A DNA stretch of 57,339 nucleotides from Plebeiibacterium sediminum. Lineage in GTDB: Bacteria; Bacteroidota; Bacteroidia; Bacteroidales; Marinilabiliaceae. The position numbers and the translations under genes were made by a program. Under the pieces are notes generated by a model that made no database searches, had not been told where the DNA came from, and worked only from the letters and a program-made list of their open reading frames with translations. The DNA lies in contig NZ_JAPDPJ010000041.1 in assembly GCF_026013605.1 (NCBI RefSeq), positions 1 to 57,339 of the forward strand. The letters are read 5' to 3'. Of the stretch, positions 48,251-57,310 are shown in pieces (within the stretch, counting starts at the first letter, position 1; each line of letters begins with the position of its first letter).

Positions 48251-49306
48251 ATGAAGACCTTACGTCCATTTTTACTAATCATCTTATTGGCATGTGCTTA
48301 TTTTCCATCATATGCCATAAACAATTCTGAATGTTTTATTACAGTTTCTTTAGATGGAACCGGAAACTTTTCGAGCATACAGGAAGCTATTAATGCTATA
48401 AAAAGTAATCAGGAAGAACGAACTGTGATATTTATCAAAAATGGATTGTACGATACAGAAAAAATCTTAATCCCTGAGGATAAAACGAATATTACTTTTC
48501 GGGGAGAAAGCCGCGACAAAACAATTATTAGTTACCATATTTATGATTGTAAAGGAGGGTTTAACAATAAATGTCCTGCAGAGGATGCTGCCAGGTGGAC
48601 CGGGCAAGCCATTAGGACTTCAGCATCTATAACCATCCAAGGAGATGGGTTTCAGGCAGAAAACATTACTTTCCAAAACACAGCAGGAGCTGTCGGTCAG
48701 GCCTTGGCCATATTTATAACATCCGATAAAAATGCATTTTACAATTGCGCCTTTCTTAGTTATCAGGACACCATGCTGTTAGGTAAAAACCAGACCAGGA
48801 GCTACTTTAAAAACTGCTTAATTTTAGGCCGGACAGACTATATCTATGGCTCAGGAATTGGTTTCTTCGATTCGTGTGAAATCCGCAGTTACGGTGGTGG
48901 ATGGATAACAGCTCCAAGTACACCTAAAGAACAAAACTATGGCTTTGTATTTTATAAATGCAAACTCACATTCGCAAACAACAGCCCAAGACCTAAAGAT
49001 GACAATCAATTAATCAGTTTAGGGAGGCCATGGCATAATTACCCCAAAGTTGCCTGGATAAAATGTGAAATAGGAGAAAAGATAAATCCCATAGGGTGGC
49101 CTACTTTATGGCATATGGATTATGCCCCAACAAGCACAGACTTGCATTTATACGAATACAAAAACACAGGTGCGAGCTCAGATATTTCCCAAAGGGCTAA
49201 ATGGGCCGGATTACGAGAACTTATGCCTAATGAAGCAAAGCTATACTCAATAAAAAATGTTTTAAAAGGCAATGATAACTGGGCACCAAAACTACAAAAA
49301 CGATAA
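48251..49306 (+). CDS. Pectin methylesterase, CE8
   Basis: This 351-residue secreted pectin methylesterase is the third CE8 enzyme in the window. The signal peptide ends near SYA. Motifs: GLYDTEK (the GxYxE position), GQALAIF, SYQDTML, the catalytic Asp in TDYIYGSG, and SLGRPWHNYP. An insert after the first strand (CKGGFNNKCPAEDAARW) has two Cys residues and is not seen in the 44.6 kb copy. It starts 9 bp before the second GH95, forming a two-gene operon. Its promoter region is occupied by a MITE-like element. Confidence 0.92.
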   Translation: MKTLRPFLLIILLACAYFPSYAINNSECFITVSLDGTGNFSSIQEAINAIKSNQEERTVIFIKNGLYDTEKILIPEDKTNITFRGESRDKTIISYHIYDCKGGFNNKCPAEDAARWTGQAIRTSASITIQGDGFQAENITFQNTAGAVGQALAIFITSDKNAFYNCAFLSYQDTMLLGKNQTRSYFKNCLILGRTDYIYGSGIGFFDSCEIRSYGGGWITAPSTPKEQNYGFVFYKCKLTFANNSPRPKDDNQLISLGRPWHNYPKVAWIKCEIGEKINPIGWPTLWHMDYAPTSTDLHLYEYKNTGASSDISQRAKWAGLRELMPNEAKLYSIKNVLKGNDNWAPKLQKR

Positions 49307-49315
49307 AAAGTCATT

Positions 49316-51847
49316 ATGAAAAAAATTATTCTCAGCTTAATCGCTTTAATAACGTGTTATAACCTCTTTTCACAAAACGAATTAACACTATGGTACGATA
49401 CACCATCCAAAGCCTGGACAGACGCTTTGCCATTGGGAAATGGAAGGTTGGGAGCTATGGTATATGGGATTCCGTCAAAAGATACCATTCAAATAAACGA
49501 AGACACTTTTTGGTCAGGCAGCCCCTACCAAAATGTTAATCCCAACGCAAAAAAAAGCCTGAAAACAATTCAAACACATATTGAAAACGGCAACTATATT
49601 GAAGCTCAAAAGCTAGCTCTTAAAGATATTATTGCTGACAGAAAAACAACTTCTCACGGCCAGGTTTATCAATCAATTGGCAACCTTGTTTTAGATTTCC
49701 CCGGACATGAAAACTTTACGGATTTTAACCGTGAACTAGACCTGAAAACAGCCATAGCAAAAATGACCTATAAAGTCAATGGTGTTATGTATAAACGTGA
49801 AGTTTTTACGTCCTTCCCTGACCAGCTAATAATCATCCGTATAACATCAGACAAAAAAGGGGCAATTAGCTTTAACACCTCGTTTGCAGGCCCTTTAAAA
49901 AAGCATATGGTATCCGTGGCTACTTCAACACTTGATAATCAAAACGAATTACTTGAAGTAACCGGCAAATGCACTAGAGAAAAAGAAGAAAACATCTTAA
50001 ACTTATTAAACTTCAATGCTCAAATTAAAGTAAAATCGCAAGGTGGTTCACAGGCAATAAACTCCAATAGCATTTTAGTTAAAAATGCTGATGAAGCAAC
50101 AATCTATATATCTGTAGCAACAAACTTTAAAAACTATCAGGATATTTCAGGTAATGCCAGAAGTAAAGCCCGAAAATTCCAGACTGACTATACTAAAGAT
50201 TATGAACAGGCAAAATCCGACCATATATCTGCATATCAAAAACAATTTAACAGGGTTAAGATTGATTTAGGAAAATCAGCACAAACTTTAAAACCAACAG
50301 ATGTAAGAATCCGGGAATTTTCAAGCAGCTATGATCCTGATTTAGTTTCCACCTACTTTCAATTTGGCAGATACCTGTTGATAAGCTCATCGCAACCGGG
50401 AACACAACCTGCAAACCTGCAAGGAATTTGGAATCCCAATTCGGGCCAATATCCGGCATGGGACAGTAAATACACCACGAATATCAATGTTGAGATGAAC
50501 TATTGGCCTGCTGAAATAACCAATTTAAGTGAATGCCATGAACCTTTTATCCAAATGGTTAAGGATGTAAGTATTACAGGGAAACAATCAGCATCAGAGA
50601 TGTACGATTGCAGAGGATGGACACTTCATCACAATACAGATTTATGGAGAATGACCGGAGCTGTTGATAAAACTGCAGGTGTATGGCCTACCTGCAATGC
50701 ATGGTTTTGTGCCCATTTATGGGAAAAATATCTCTTTTCAGGAGACAAAGCCTATTTAGAAGATGTATATCCTATTTTAAAAAGTGCCAGCGAATTTTAT
50801 CAGGATTTCCTGATTAAGGATAAAAACACAGGCTATCTGGTTGCATCCCCATCCATTTCCCCTGAACACACACCTGGCTTGCATTTTTATGAAGAGATAA
50901 GAGCTGATGGCAGCAGCCATAGAGAAAGGTGCAGTGTTTTTGCTGGTATTACCATGGACAATCAAATGATTTTTGATTTATTATCCAATACAATTGATGC
51001 CGCCCATTTATTAAATATTGATACTGAATTTACAGCTCAGCTAGATAAAATCAGGTCTCAACTTCCTCCTATGCAAATTGGAAAACATACCCAATTACAA
51101 GAATGGATAGAAGATTGGGATCGGAAAAATGATAAACACCGTCATATATCACATTTATGGGGTGTATATCCCGGAAGACAGGTTTCCGCATTTAAAACTC
51201 CTGAACTTTTTGAAGCATCAAAAAATACTTTAATCGGGAAAGGCGATGCCAGCAGGGGCTGGTCTATGGGATGGAAAGTTGTACTCTGGGCCCGTTTTCT
51301 GGATGGTGATCACGCATATAAACTAATACAGAACCAATTAAATTTAAAACCTGCAAATGCTACCATAAAAGATCCTGATGGAGGAACTTACTGCAATATG
51401 TTTGATGCCCACCCTCCCTTCCAAATCGATGGAAACTTTGGGTGTACAGCAGGTATTGCTGAAATGCTTATCCAAAGCCACGATGGTGCACTTAGCCTGC
51501 TGCCTGCCCTGCCCGAGGTATGGGAAAAGGGAATGGTTTCGGGTTTAAGAGCCCGTGGAGGATTTGAAATTGAAAATATGGAATGGAAAAACAATAAAAT
51601 ACATACCGTAACAATTAAATCAAAACTCGGAGGAAACCTTAGATTAAGAACCTACAATAAAATTGAAGGTAAAGGCATCAGCATGGCCAAAGGTGATAAC
51701 AAAAATGATTTCTATAGATTTCAACCCATAGAAACACCTGTTATTTCATCGCAAGCAGAGCTAAAAGGAACAAGCATCAAGCCCGTTTATGAATATGACA
51801 TACAAACCAGCAAAGGAAAATCATACACTTTTAAGCTTGCGGAGTAA
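49316..51847 (+). CDS. GH95 alpha-L-fucosidase / alpha-L-galactosidase
   Basis: This 843-residue second family 95 enzyme has a cleavable signal peptide (ending LFSQ), in contrast to the lipoprotein copy at 16.3 kb. Motifs: [14 protein letters not shown] near 45, [12 protein letters not shown] near 388, [11 protein letters not shown] near 597 and [13 protein letters not shown] near 706. The two GH95 proteins are clearly different in sequence, so they are paralogues and not a recent duplication. Different linkages or sugars (fucose versus L-galactose) are likely but not shown. It is cotranscribed with the CE8 gene upstream. No hairpin is obvious after it. Confidence 0.92.
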   Translation: MKKIILSLIALITCYNLFSQNELTLWYDTPSKAWTDALPLGNGRLGAMVYGIPSKDTIQINEDTFWSGSPYQNVNPNAKKSLKTIQTHIENGNYIEAQKLALKDIIADRKTTSHGQVYQSIGNLVLDFPGHENFTDFNRELDLKTAIAKMTYKVNGVMYKREVFTSFPDQLIIIRITSDKKGAISFNTSFAGPLKKHMVSVATSTLDNQNELLEVTGKCTREKEENILNLLNFNAQIKVKSQGGSQAINSNSILVKNADEATIYISVATNFKNYQDISGNARSKARKFQTDYTKDYEQAKSDHISAYQKQFNRVKIDLGKSAQTLKPTDVRIREFSSSYDPDLVSTYFQFGRYLLISSSQPGTQPANLQGIWNPNSGQYPAWDSKYTTNINVEMNYWPAEITNLSECHEPFIQMVKDVSITGKQSASEMYDCRGWTLHHNTDLWRMTGAVDKTAGVWPTCNAWFCAHLWEKYLFSGDKAYLEDVYPILKSASEFYQDFLIKDKNTGYLVASPSISPEHTPGLHFYEEIRADGSSHRERCSVFAGITMDNQMIFDLLSNTIDAAHLLNIDTEFTAQLDKIRSQLPPMQIGKHTQLQEWIEDWDRKNDKHRHISHLWGVYPGRQVSAFKTPELFEASKNTLIGKGDASRGWSMGWKVVLWARFLDGDHAYKLIQNQLNLKPANATIKDPDGGTYCNMFDAHPPFQIDGNFGCTAGIAEMLIQSHDGALSLLPALPEVWEKGMVSGLRARGGFEIENMEWKNNKIHTVTIKSKLGGNLRLRTYNKIEGKGISMAKGDNKNDFYRFQPIETPVISSQAELKGTSIKPVYEYDIQTSKGKSYTFKLAE

Positions 51848-52259
51848 TTCTTTATTTTTTTCAACTAAATTTGAATCACTATTACTTAACTTAGCTTTCA
51901 TATTTTTCTCTGTATAAATTTCTTATGAAAAAGAATATGGTTAAAACCAATACTCGATACAAACTTCAAAAAAACATTTGAATTTGCAAATATTTCTTAA
52001 TTTTTCAATTTATACAAAGTCTATTGTATTTTTTAATGATTGGATTGATGAGTATAAAAAACTTATATGTTAATAACTAAAACTATAGATAAGATTACAA
52101 CTTAATGTATCACCAAACTGGGGTTTATAAGTATCACCAAACCCCATTTAAGGGGGAAAAGAGTACGATATACACCACAATAATAATATATTGAATTCGT
52201 TAATTAATGAAATAACATTTATATTGTGCAGGTAATATAACTCAATCAAATAAAATAAG
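51848..52259. other. Gene-free stretch with paired GTATCACCAAAC repeats
   Basis: No supportable gene. GTATCACCAAAC occurs at 52107-52118 and again at 52131-52142, 24 bp apart, followed by AT/GC-mixed AAGGGGGAAAAG. The pattern of spaced direct repeats is like an end of an IS21-type element, but no transposase remains. The last part is the promoter region of HU. Confidence 0.35.
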
Positions 52260-52532
52260 ATGACTAAACAAGAATTTGTAAACGCAATAGCTTCAGAAAG
52301 CGGATTGTCTAAAGTAGATACAGAAAAAGCATTAAAAGCAACAACAGAAGCAATTAAAAATGCATTAGCTAAAGGCGATAGTGTTCAATTAATTGGATTT
52401 GGTACCTTTTCGATCAGCGAACGTGCAGCTCGTACGGGTAGAAATCCTCAAACAGGGAAAGAAATCCAAATAGCAGCTAAAAAAGTGGCTAAGTTCAAAC
52501 CGGGTAAGGCTTTAGATGAATCAATTAATTAA
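52260..52532 (+). CDS. hup: HU-family DNA-binding protein
   Basis: This 90-residue nucleoid protein bends and packs DNA. It has the full HU signature: MTKQEFVNAIA at the start, the helical dimer core, and the arm GFGTFSISERAARTGRNPQTG, ending KFKPGKALDESIN. The length is typical. It is a single gene with a strong terminator 26 bp after the stop. It marks a return to ordinary chromosomal content after the polysaccharide locus. Confidence 0.95.
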   Translation: MTKQEFVNAIASESGLSKVDTEKALKATTEAIKNALAKGDSVQLIGFGTFSISERAARTGRNPQTGKEIQIAAKKVAKFKPGKALDESIN

Positions 52533-52557
52533 GAAAAGAATTAATAAATAGATTAAG

Positions 52558-52595
52558 AACTCCTGGTTATGTATAACTGGGAGTTTCTTTTCTCT
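52558..52595 (+). terminator. Intrinsic terminator after HU
   Basis: AACTCCTGGTTAT (52558-52570) pairs with ATAACTGGGAGTT (52573-52585) through Watson-Crick and wobble pairs; TTCTTTTCT follows. Confidence 0.85.
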
Positions 52596-52774
52596 TAAAT
52601 TAAAATGTTATACTGCCTGTTTATTACAATTTTCTATTTCTAATAGGTTTCTTGGTAAAACAAAAAAAGCATTTCCATAGGTTTTGAAAATGCTTCTTTT
52701 ATTTTTAACCAAACCTATCCTTATACGGATTAATAGCTAAATATAATAAAATATCATAAATTATATATAGATTA

Positions 52775-52870
52775 TTATTTTATAATATCATCAACAATTT
52801 CTATTAATGGTTCCTTAACTCCTTTAAGATAGGTGCTTTTCATTTCTTCAAAGTGACATTGTACAAGGTA
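52775..52870 (-). pseudogene. Unrecognised ORF remnant
   Basis: An open stretch of about 31 codons on the minus strand ends VKEPLIEIVDDIIK before a stop at 52775. It has protein-like character but no start; a stop lies directly upstream of it. Not recognised. It may be a decayed end of a gene once encoded between here and the small ORF at 53.0 kb. Confidence 0.3.
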
Positions 52871-52972
52871 CTATTAAATCCTCAGGATTACTTTATTGAT
52901 ATCATTTTCTAATTATTCTTATGATATAAAATTTGAGGAGAAAATCGTATCAATCGGTTTAATACTTCCTAT

Positions 52973-53101
52973 TTATGCTATCTCACGTAAATAGGAAACT
53001 AATTCTTTACAAGTAAGTTTCACATTCAAGTATAAATCTTCACATTCAATGATATTTACCTTTATAGTTATTTGTTTGGAGTTGACATCTTCTGCATTCA
53101 T
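52973..53101 (-). CDS. Small hypothetical ORF (42 aa)
   Basis: Starts MNAEDVNSKQITIKV and ends ELVSYLREIA. It is acidic and could fold as beta strands plus a helix. No family recognised. After its stop the same frame remains open for 17 more codons, so it may be the front of a longer decayed gene. It lies in the position where a toxin gene would follow the interrupted MazE, but it does not look like MazF. Confidence 0.35.
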   Translation of the reverse strand: MNAEDVNSKQITIKVNIIECEDLYLNVKLTCKELVSYLREIA

Positions 53102-53137
53102 ACAATGTCAGGACATAATTTATTTCTTAAACAAATA

Positions 53138-53392
53138 TTACCAATCTTCACTTCCTTGAATCTCTCCAAAATCAATCTCATCATGAAGATTATTTTTGCT
53201 AATACCTTTTAATAAAATCATCTAGTTTATATCGATTTTCCTTGGTTTAATAAAGCAAACACCTTTTTTTAGGGAAGTAAGTTCAACATGATCATTTGCA
53301 TCAAAACCATATTCGTTAATGACTTTATCAGGCAAGCGTAGACACAAACTACCTTCTAATTGCGCTATTAGTTTTACTGTATATTTTTTCAT
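53138..53392 (-). pseudogene. MazE-like antitoxin interrupted by an in-frame amber codon
   Basis: An AbrB/MazE-type swapped-hairpin DNA-binding domain (LIAQLEGSLCLRLPDKV, then DHVELTSLKKGVCFIKP) occupies 53222-53392 and stops at TAG (53222-53224). The next codons, in the same frame, encode a typical MazE C-terminal tail: LLKGISKNNLHDEIDFGE and then W-stop, to 53138. With the amber read through, the product is about 84 residues, the usual MazE length. The start is the ATG at 53392; the longer frame to 53470 would pass through a terminator. No MazF-like gene follows. The tail is the part of MazE that normally binds the toxin, so the truncated protein would keep only DNA binding. Confidence 0.7.
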
Positions 53393-53414
53393 AAGTTTTA
53401 ATGAATAAAAAAAT

Positions 53415-53432
53415 GGGAGGCCGTTGCCTCCC
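53415..53432 (-). terminator. Intrinsic terminator after the 355-residue gene
   Basis: GGGAGGC (53415-53421) and GCCTCCC (53426-53432) form a perfect 7-bp GC-rich stem with a 4-base loop; on the minus strand it is followed by a run of T (53407-53413). It ends the unit beginning at 55.7 kb and separates it from the MazE remnant. Confidence 0.88.
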
Positions 53433-53483
53433 AAAAACCAAAAAGTAGTGAATCTGATATTCAGACCCACTTAAAATTATCTT

Positions 53484-54551
53484 TTATATTTCAATAGTAA
53501 ACAAGTAATTCGCTTCACAAGCCTTATCCTCAAATAAATCAACTCTCTTCAGATTGCAAATCAATATTTTCTTTGTCATGTCTTTAACAGCATGATTTTT
53601 CAACCACTCTTCACTGGCTATACTCTCAATTTCAAATTGAACACCCATATAAAGAGATCTGTCAATTTTACCATTTGAGGCCTTTCTGTGGTTAACTAAA
53701 TATTTGGCTCTTTCCTGGGGGAAGGAAAAACTTGCGAACTCTTCAGTATTATCAATGTAAATAGCAATATCAGAGAAGTCTATTCTTTCATCATTAATAT
53801 CCTTCGCCATAATACCTTCTGTAGTATCATCCATAAGATGGATATAATTCCCATCCCAGACAATAGGGTATGAACTAGAATCAAAATCATATGTGCCAAA
53901 TTCCTGGTTTATATATGCAAAGAACTTTTTATTTCCGTCATACTGCTTAGCCTTAGCGGCAAGCTCTTTCTTTTTGCTAGAGATTAATGAATTAAAAGCG
54001 AATTCATCCTGGTAATTTTGTTTGTACTCATTTCTATAAAACCGGTACAGGTATTCTTTGACATCGTTATTGTCAATAGTCTCACTTAAGGTGGCTAAAA
54101 ATGCTTTTTCTTTAGAAAAGCTTTGCGGTTTATTGTATAACTCAATCAATTTGTCACTGGCTATTTCTCCCATTTCTATACCTTTATTTATATTTATAGC
54201 CCAATTAAAAAGCTTATCAACTACAGCATAGGTGCCTTCATTCTCATAATGCCTAAATTGCTTTATAGCACATTTGGTATATCTGATATCAACCATTTCA
54301 CCTTTCTCAAGCACAGACTCCCTAATCGCCACTTGTGATTCCTGAAGTTTATTTCCTACCTTATAGCATACATATCTATTACTAAAATCTGCAGGACTAG
54401 TAATAATTATCGAATCTCCTATATGATACGTTTTTCCGTTGCTTGCGGTGAATGGTTCTTCTGATTTTTTGAATTTTTGTGCATTCACCTTAATTGGCAA
54501 CAGGGTACTTGCAATTAGCAATGCAGTAGTAAAAATTTTAATTAGGTTCAT
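53484..54551 (-). CDS. Secreted hypothetical protein (355 aa)
   Basis: Not recognised with confidence. A signal peptide is clear (IFTTALLIASTLLPIKVNAQ). The mature protein is soluble, with no membrane segment, and is rich in Lys, Asp and aromatic residues. Visible stretches are TYHIGDSIIIT near 45, AKQYDGNKKFFAYINQEFG near 200 and DMTKKILICNLKRVDLFE near the C-terminus. Three Cys are spaced far apart. It starts 15 bp after the 381-residue gene, so they probably form an operon, and ends before a strong terminator. Role unknown; a periplasmic location is likely. Confidence 0.75.
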   Translation of the reverse strand: MNLIKIFTTALLIASTLLPIKVNAQKFKKSEEPFTASNGKTYHIGDSIIITSPADFSNRYVCYKVGNKLQESQVAIRESVLEKGEMVDIRYTKCAIKQFRHYENEGTYAVVDKLFNWAININKGIEMGEIASDKLIELYNKPQSFSKEKAFLATLSETIDNNDVKEYLYRFYRNEYKQNYQDEFAFNSLISSKKKELAAKAKQYDGNKKFFAYINQEFGTYDFDSSSYPIVWDGNYIHLMDDTTEGIMAKDINDERIDFSDIAIYIDNTEEFASFSFPQERAKYLVNHRKASNGKIDRSLYMGVQFEIESIASEEWLKNHAVKDMTKKILICNLKRVDLFEDKACEANYLFTIEI

Positions 54552-54566
54552 TTGTTTGTTATAATA

Positions 54567-55712
54567 TTAATTAAATGTGATTGTTCTACTTTGAACTACA
54601 ATATTTGGATTTGAATACAACTCTGATGGACATGGAATTTTCGTAAATCCCTTATCGCCAATCTTCAAAACATCATTGAAAAGATATTTTGATAATTCTG
54701 ATTGTGGGTATGTTTCTGGCCTATCATAGCACAGAACCTTTTGGCATCTTTGTTTTTTATATTCTCCCCTATTTTGACAGGTGTAAATAATCATATTGGC
54801 TATGTGCATTTTATCACTACTCTTTTTTAAGTATTTATTATACCATGAGTTAAATGACTGCCATACTAAATTGATTAACTGACCCACTGAATATATCCTT
54901 ATTAGATCTTCCATAATAGGAACTACTGCAGCACCTTGATCTGTAATAAGTCCTTTTGATTCCAAAGTTCCAAAGAAAATTTCTACTACTTCCTGTACAG
55001 CTATTTTCCTCCAAAGGACAAATTTTTCATCTAGGTGAAAGGGAAATAATGTACCAGACTTAAAATACCAGTGTGCTATTTCCGGGTCTATATTAATATT
55101 AACCTCATGTGGATAATAGCCCTCTGCTCCAAGTGTTGTCATTAAATATTCTTGATATCGCACATTAGGAACCAGTACATCAGTGCTTAGATTCTTGCCA
55201 TTAATAACTGTGTAGTCCTTTGATATGCCTTTATCAATTAAATAATGTAAAAACAGTTTTACATCAATATCTAAAGATTCATATTTTGCTTTGGATATTG
55301 AAATTATTTTGATACTTGATAATTGTTTTGTTTTACTTTTCTTGTTCTTGTGGCTTGATTCTGGAAAAAACTTTTTATGAACTTCTACATCTGATAATAC
55401 CACCTTTTCACAAGAAGGACAAAATGCCCCTGATAGTTTACCCCTTTTAATATGTCTAATAAGAGGTAGTACCACACATTCAGCACAGCTTTTATCTGAA
55501 AGTAAAAGTGGCGGTAAAAGTTTTAGGAATTGAGCGAACGTTGCCTGTCCAAGATTATAATTTTCTATTATCTTAGAAAGAGTTAAATCTTTATTATGAA
55601 AGTGAGAAACTATCTCTACAAGCTGCGTATGTGATAAACCTTTAAAATAAGGTTGAATATTTGATTCATCAAATTGATAACTGGTCATAGGCTCGTTCCT
55701 TAAATGGTTCAC
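54567..55712 (-). CDS. Hypothetical protein with Cys-pair zinc-like motif (381 aa)
   Basis: Not recognised. The first ~70 residues look helical and HTH-like (LSKIIENYNLGQATFAQFL). Then come CAEC and, 20 residues later, CPSC, a spacing compatible with a structural zinc site. The rest is soluble and mixed, with HYLIDKGISKDY near 180 and a C-terminal Cys-containing part (CQNRGEYKKQRC). A cytoplasmic DNA- or RNA-binding role is possible. An alternative start is the ATG at 55688. It is the first gene of a unit with the secreted 355-residue protein, beside an unusual structured intergenic region. Confidence 0.7.
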   Translation of the reverse strand: MNHLRNEPMTSYQFDESNIQPYFKGLSHTQLVEIVSHFHNKDLTLSKIIENYNLGQATFAQFLKLLPPLLLSDKSCAECVVLPLIRHIKRGKLSGAFCPSCEKVVLSDVEVHKKFFPESSHKNKKSKTKQLSSIKIISISKAKYESLDIDVKLFLHYLIDKGISKDYTVINGKNLSTDVLVPNVRYQEYLMTTLGAEGYYPHEVNINIDPEIAHWYFKSGTLFPFHLDEKFVLWRKIAVQEVVEIFFGTLESKGLITDQGAAVVPIMEDLIRIYSVGQLINLVWQSFNSWYNKYLKKSSDKMHIANMIIYTCQNRGEYKKQRCQKVLCYDRPETYPQSELSKYLFNDVLKIGDKGFTKIPCPSELYSNPNIVVQSRTITFN

Positions 55713-55759
55713 GAACCCCTAAAAATGAAGGTGGGCGTGAAACCTTTGCTATATTAAAC

Positions 55760-55870
55760 TAGACAGGTACGACCAAGCACCTAAAGCATTTAATAAGCGA
55801 AAGGAACACACCCATATCAGGTGCATTCACTTTCTGACTTCTCGTGCTTAAAAATTGGTCGTTTTGTCTA
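55760..55870. repeat. Long interrupted inverted repeat in a divergent intergenic region
   Basis: TAGACA (55760-55765), CGACCA (55770-55775) and AGCAC (55776-55780) are mirrored in order by GTGCT (55844-55848), TGGTCG (55856-55861) and TGTCTA (55865-55870), giving a three-part stem. Inside, GCACCT (55777-55782) also pairs with AGGTGC (55819-55824). A 13-base palindrome GCGTCAGTGACGC follows at 55878-55890. This may be a structured RNA, a small mobile element, or paired regulator sites; it lies between two divergent genes. Confidence 0.5.
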
Positions 55871-55988
55871 GCGAGAAGCGTCAGTGACGCAATAATTATA
55901 TCTATATTTCAGCTCCAAAAATAGTAAATCATTGCTGACAATTAAACTTTTTATTTAATTTGTTTAAATTTAAATTCTTTTTTCCCTT

Positions 55989-56750
55989 ATGGTAATCCAA
56001 TATTGTTCCGATCTACATCTAGAGTTTTTCCAGAATAATATGTATCTTCATAAAAATCCAATTAATCCAGTTGGAGATATACTAGTCCTGGCTGGTGACA
56101 TAACTTATTGGGGTAAGAAGCATTTTAAACACTCTTTCTTTGATTATATATCAGAACATTTTAAAGCTGTATATTATGTTCCAGGAAATCATGAGTTTTA
56201 TACAGGAAAAGATTTAAGGATTATAGACAAGCCTGTGTTTGTATCCATAAGGGAAAATATATGGATGGTTAACAACACATCTATTGCTATTGAAGGAGTG
56301 GAATTCTTTTTTAGTACTTTGTGGTCAAGAATACCAGTTGATAAATCTCTTTATATTGAAAATAATGTAAGTGACTTTTATAAAATCAAATATCATGGAA
56401 AAGCTTTGAATACAGACATTTTTAATGGATTACATGAAAAAAGTATTGCTTTTCTTATGCAATCAATTCTCAATTCTAATGCCTCTAAAAAAATAATTGT
56501 TACTCATCATGTTCCAAGTCAGCTGTGTAATCCTGAGAAATACAAAACATCAATTATCAATCCTGCTTTTGTATCAGAATTACATACATTAATTTATGAC
56601 CTAGATGTTGATTATTGGATATATGGTCATCATCATGATAATATGCCTGAAAAAGAAATTAATAGAACAAAATTAGTTACAAATCAGCTTGGATATGTAC
56701 ATTTGGGCGAACATCATGAATTTAAAAACTTTGCAAATTTTGAAATATAA
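55989..56750 (+). CDS. Metallophosphoesterase (calcineurin-like)
   Basis: This 253-residue calcineurin-type metallophosphoesterase has all metal-site motifs: SDLHLE near 7, LAGDITYWG near 35, VPGNHEFY near 65, VTHHVPS near 175 and YGHHHDN near 215. It hydrolyses phosphomonoester or phosphodiester bonds using two metal ions. No signal peptide is present, so it is cytoplasmic. The physiological substrate is unknown. It is followed 18 bp later by a small basic protein, perhaps cotranscribed. Confidence 0.92.
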   Translation: MVIQYCSDLHLEFFQNNMYLHKNPINPVGDILVLAGDITYWGKKHFKHSFFDYISEHFKAVYYVPGNHEFYTGKDLRIIDKPVFVSIRENIWMVNNTSIAIEGVEFFFSTLWSRIPVDKSLYIENNVSDFYKIKYHGKALNTDIFNGLHEKSIAFLMQSILNSNASKKIIVTHHVPSQLCNPEKYKTSIINPAFVSELHTLIYDLDVDYWIYGHHHDNMPEKEINRTKLVTNQLGYVHLGEHHEFKNFANFEI

Positions 56751-56768
56751 TTTAATTATTGCTTTATA

Positions 56769-57032
56769 ATGCTTACTAACAAAGACCGTCATTACGCTGT
56801 AAAAAGAAAGAAATTATGGGATTCCTTTGGCTGGGTATACAGAGGAACAAACTACCTAAGCAAAAATCATTCGTTAAATTGTGGATGTAAATGGTGTCGG
56901 ATGAAAACAATTAACAATAGATTAGAGAATAAACGAAATAGATTAAAAGCTAGAATTTCTTTAGCAAATAAAGAAGTTCGAACTTCAATTGAAGATATAA
57001 ATATGGAATATAAAAGAGCAAGGTGGTATTAA
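56769..57032 (+). CDS. Small basic protein with CxCxxC motif (87 aa)
   Basis: Not recognised by name. It is strongly basic, with the aromatic stretch WDSFGWVYRGTNYL and then NCGCKWCRM, a compact Cys cluster that could bind zinc. The C-terminal half is a charged helix (NNRLENKRNRLKARISLANK). It probably binds nucleic acid. It follows the metallophosphoesterase by 18 bp, and they may share a transcript. Confidence 0.6.
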   Translation: MLTNKDRHYAVKRKKLWDSFGWVYRGTNYLSKNHSLNCGCKWCRMKTINNRLENKRNRLKARISLANKEVRTSIEDINMEYKRARWY

Positions 57033-57052
57033 AAAATTTTATCTTCTGCCAA

Positions 57053-57199
57053 TCACAACTCATCTAAAAGATATACTTTTTTAGGATGGAATCCTTTCTT
57101 TGTTTTCACTTTCATATAATAGTAATATTCTTTACTGAACCAACTTATTTGAGATAGTTTAAATTGGAGAGTACTATTTTGACTAAGGTCAAACGCCAT
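57053..57199 (-). CDS. Small hypothetical ORF (48 aa)
   Basis: Starts MAFDLSQNSTLQF and ends FHPKKVYLLDEL. It is basic, aromatic and unrecognised. The stretch of plausible codons is the only coding-like sequence between 57033 and the window end, but the ORF is short and could be chance. Confidence 0.35.
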   Translation of the reverse strand: MAFDLSQNSTLQFKLSQISWFSKEYYYYMKVKTKKGFHPKKVYLLDEL

Positions 57200-57238
57200 A
57201 AACTATAAATATATTACAACATCATACTCAATTATATT

Positions 57239-57310
57239 ACCTCTTGGCTATTTCGGAGTGACCATGCCAGTATTATCGGTCAAAACATGCCACTTTGAAA
57301 GATGTTACAA
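57239..57310. other. Possible IS end with CATGCCA direct repeats
   Basis: CATGCCA recurs at 57263-57269 and 57286-57292, in a GC-richer block that reads TTTCGGAGTGACCATGCC. This is the sort of spaced repeat found at IS21-type ends. No transposase is visible before the window ends, so the call is tentative. Confidence 0.3.

Noticed and set aside
53393-53470. Longer start of the MazE-like gene
   Set aside because: It would run through a strong intrinsic terminator; the ATG at 53392 fits the MazE fold start.
55741-55900. Integron attC or tRNA in the structured intergenic region
   Set aside because: No GTTRRRY-type core, no cloverleaf and no integrase nearby.
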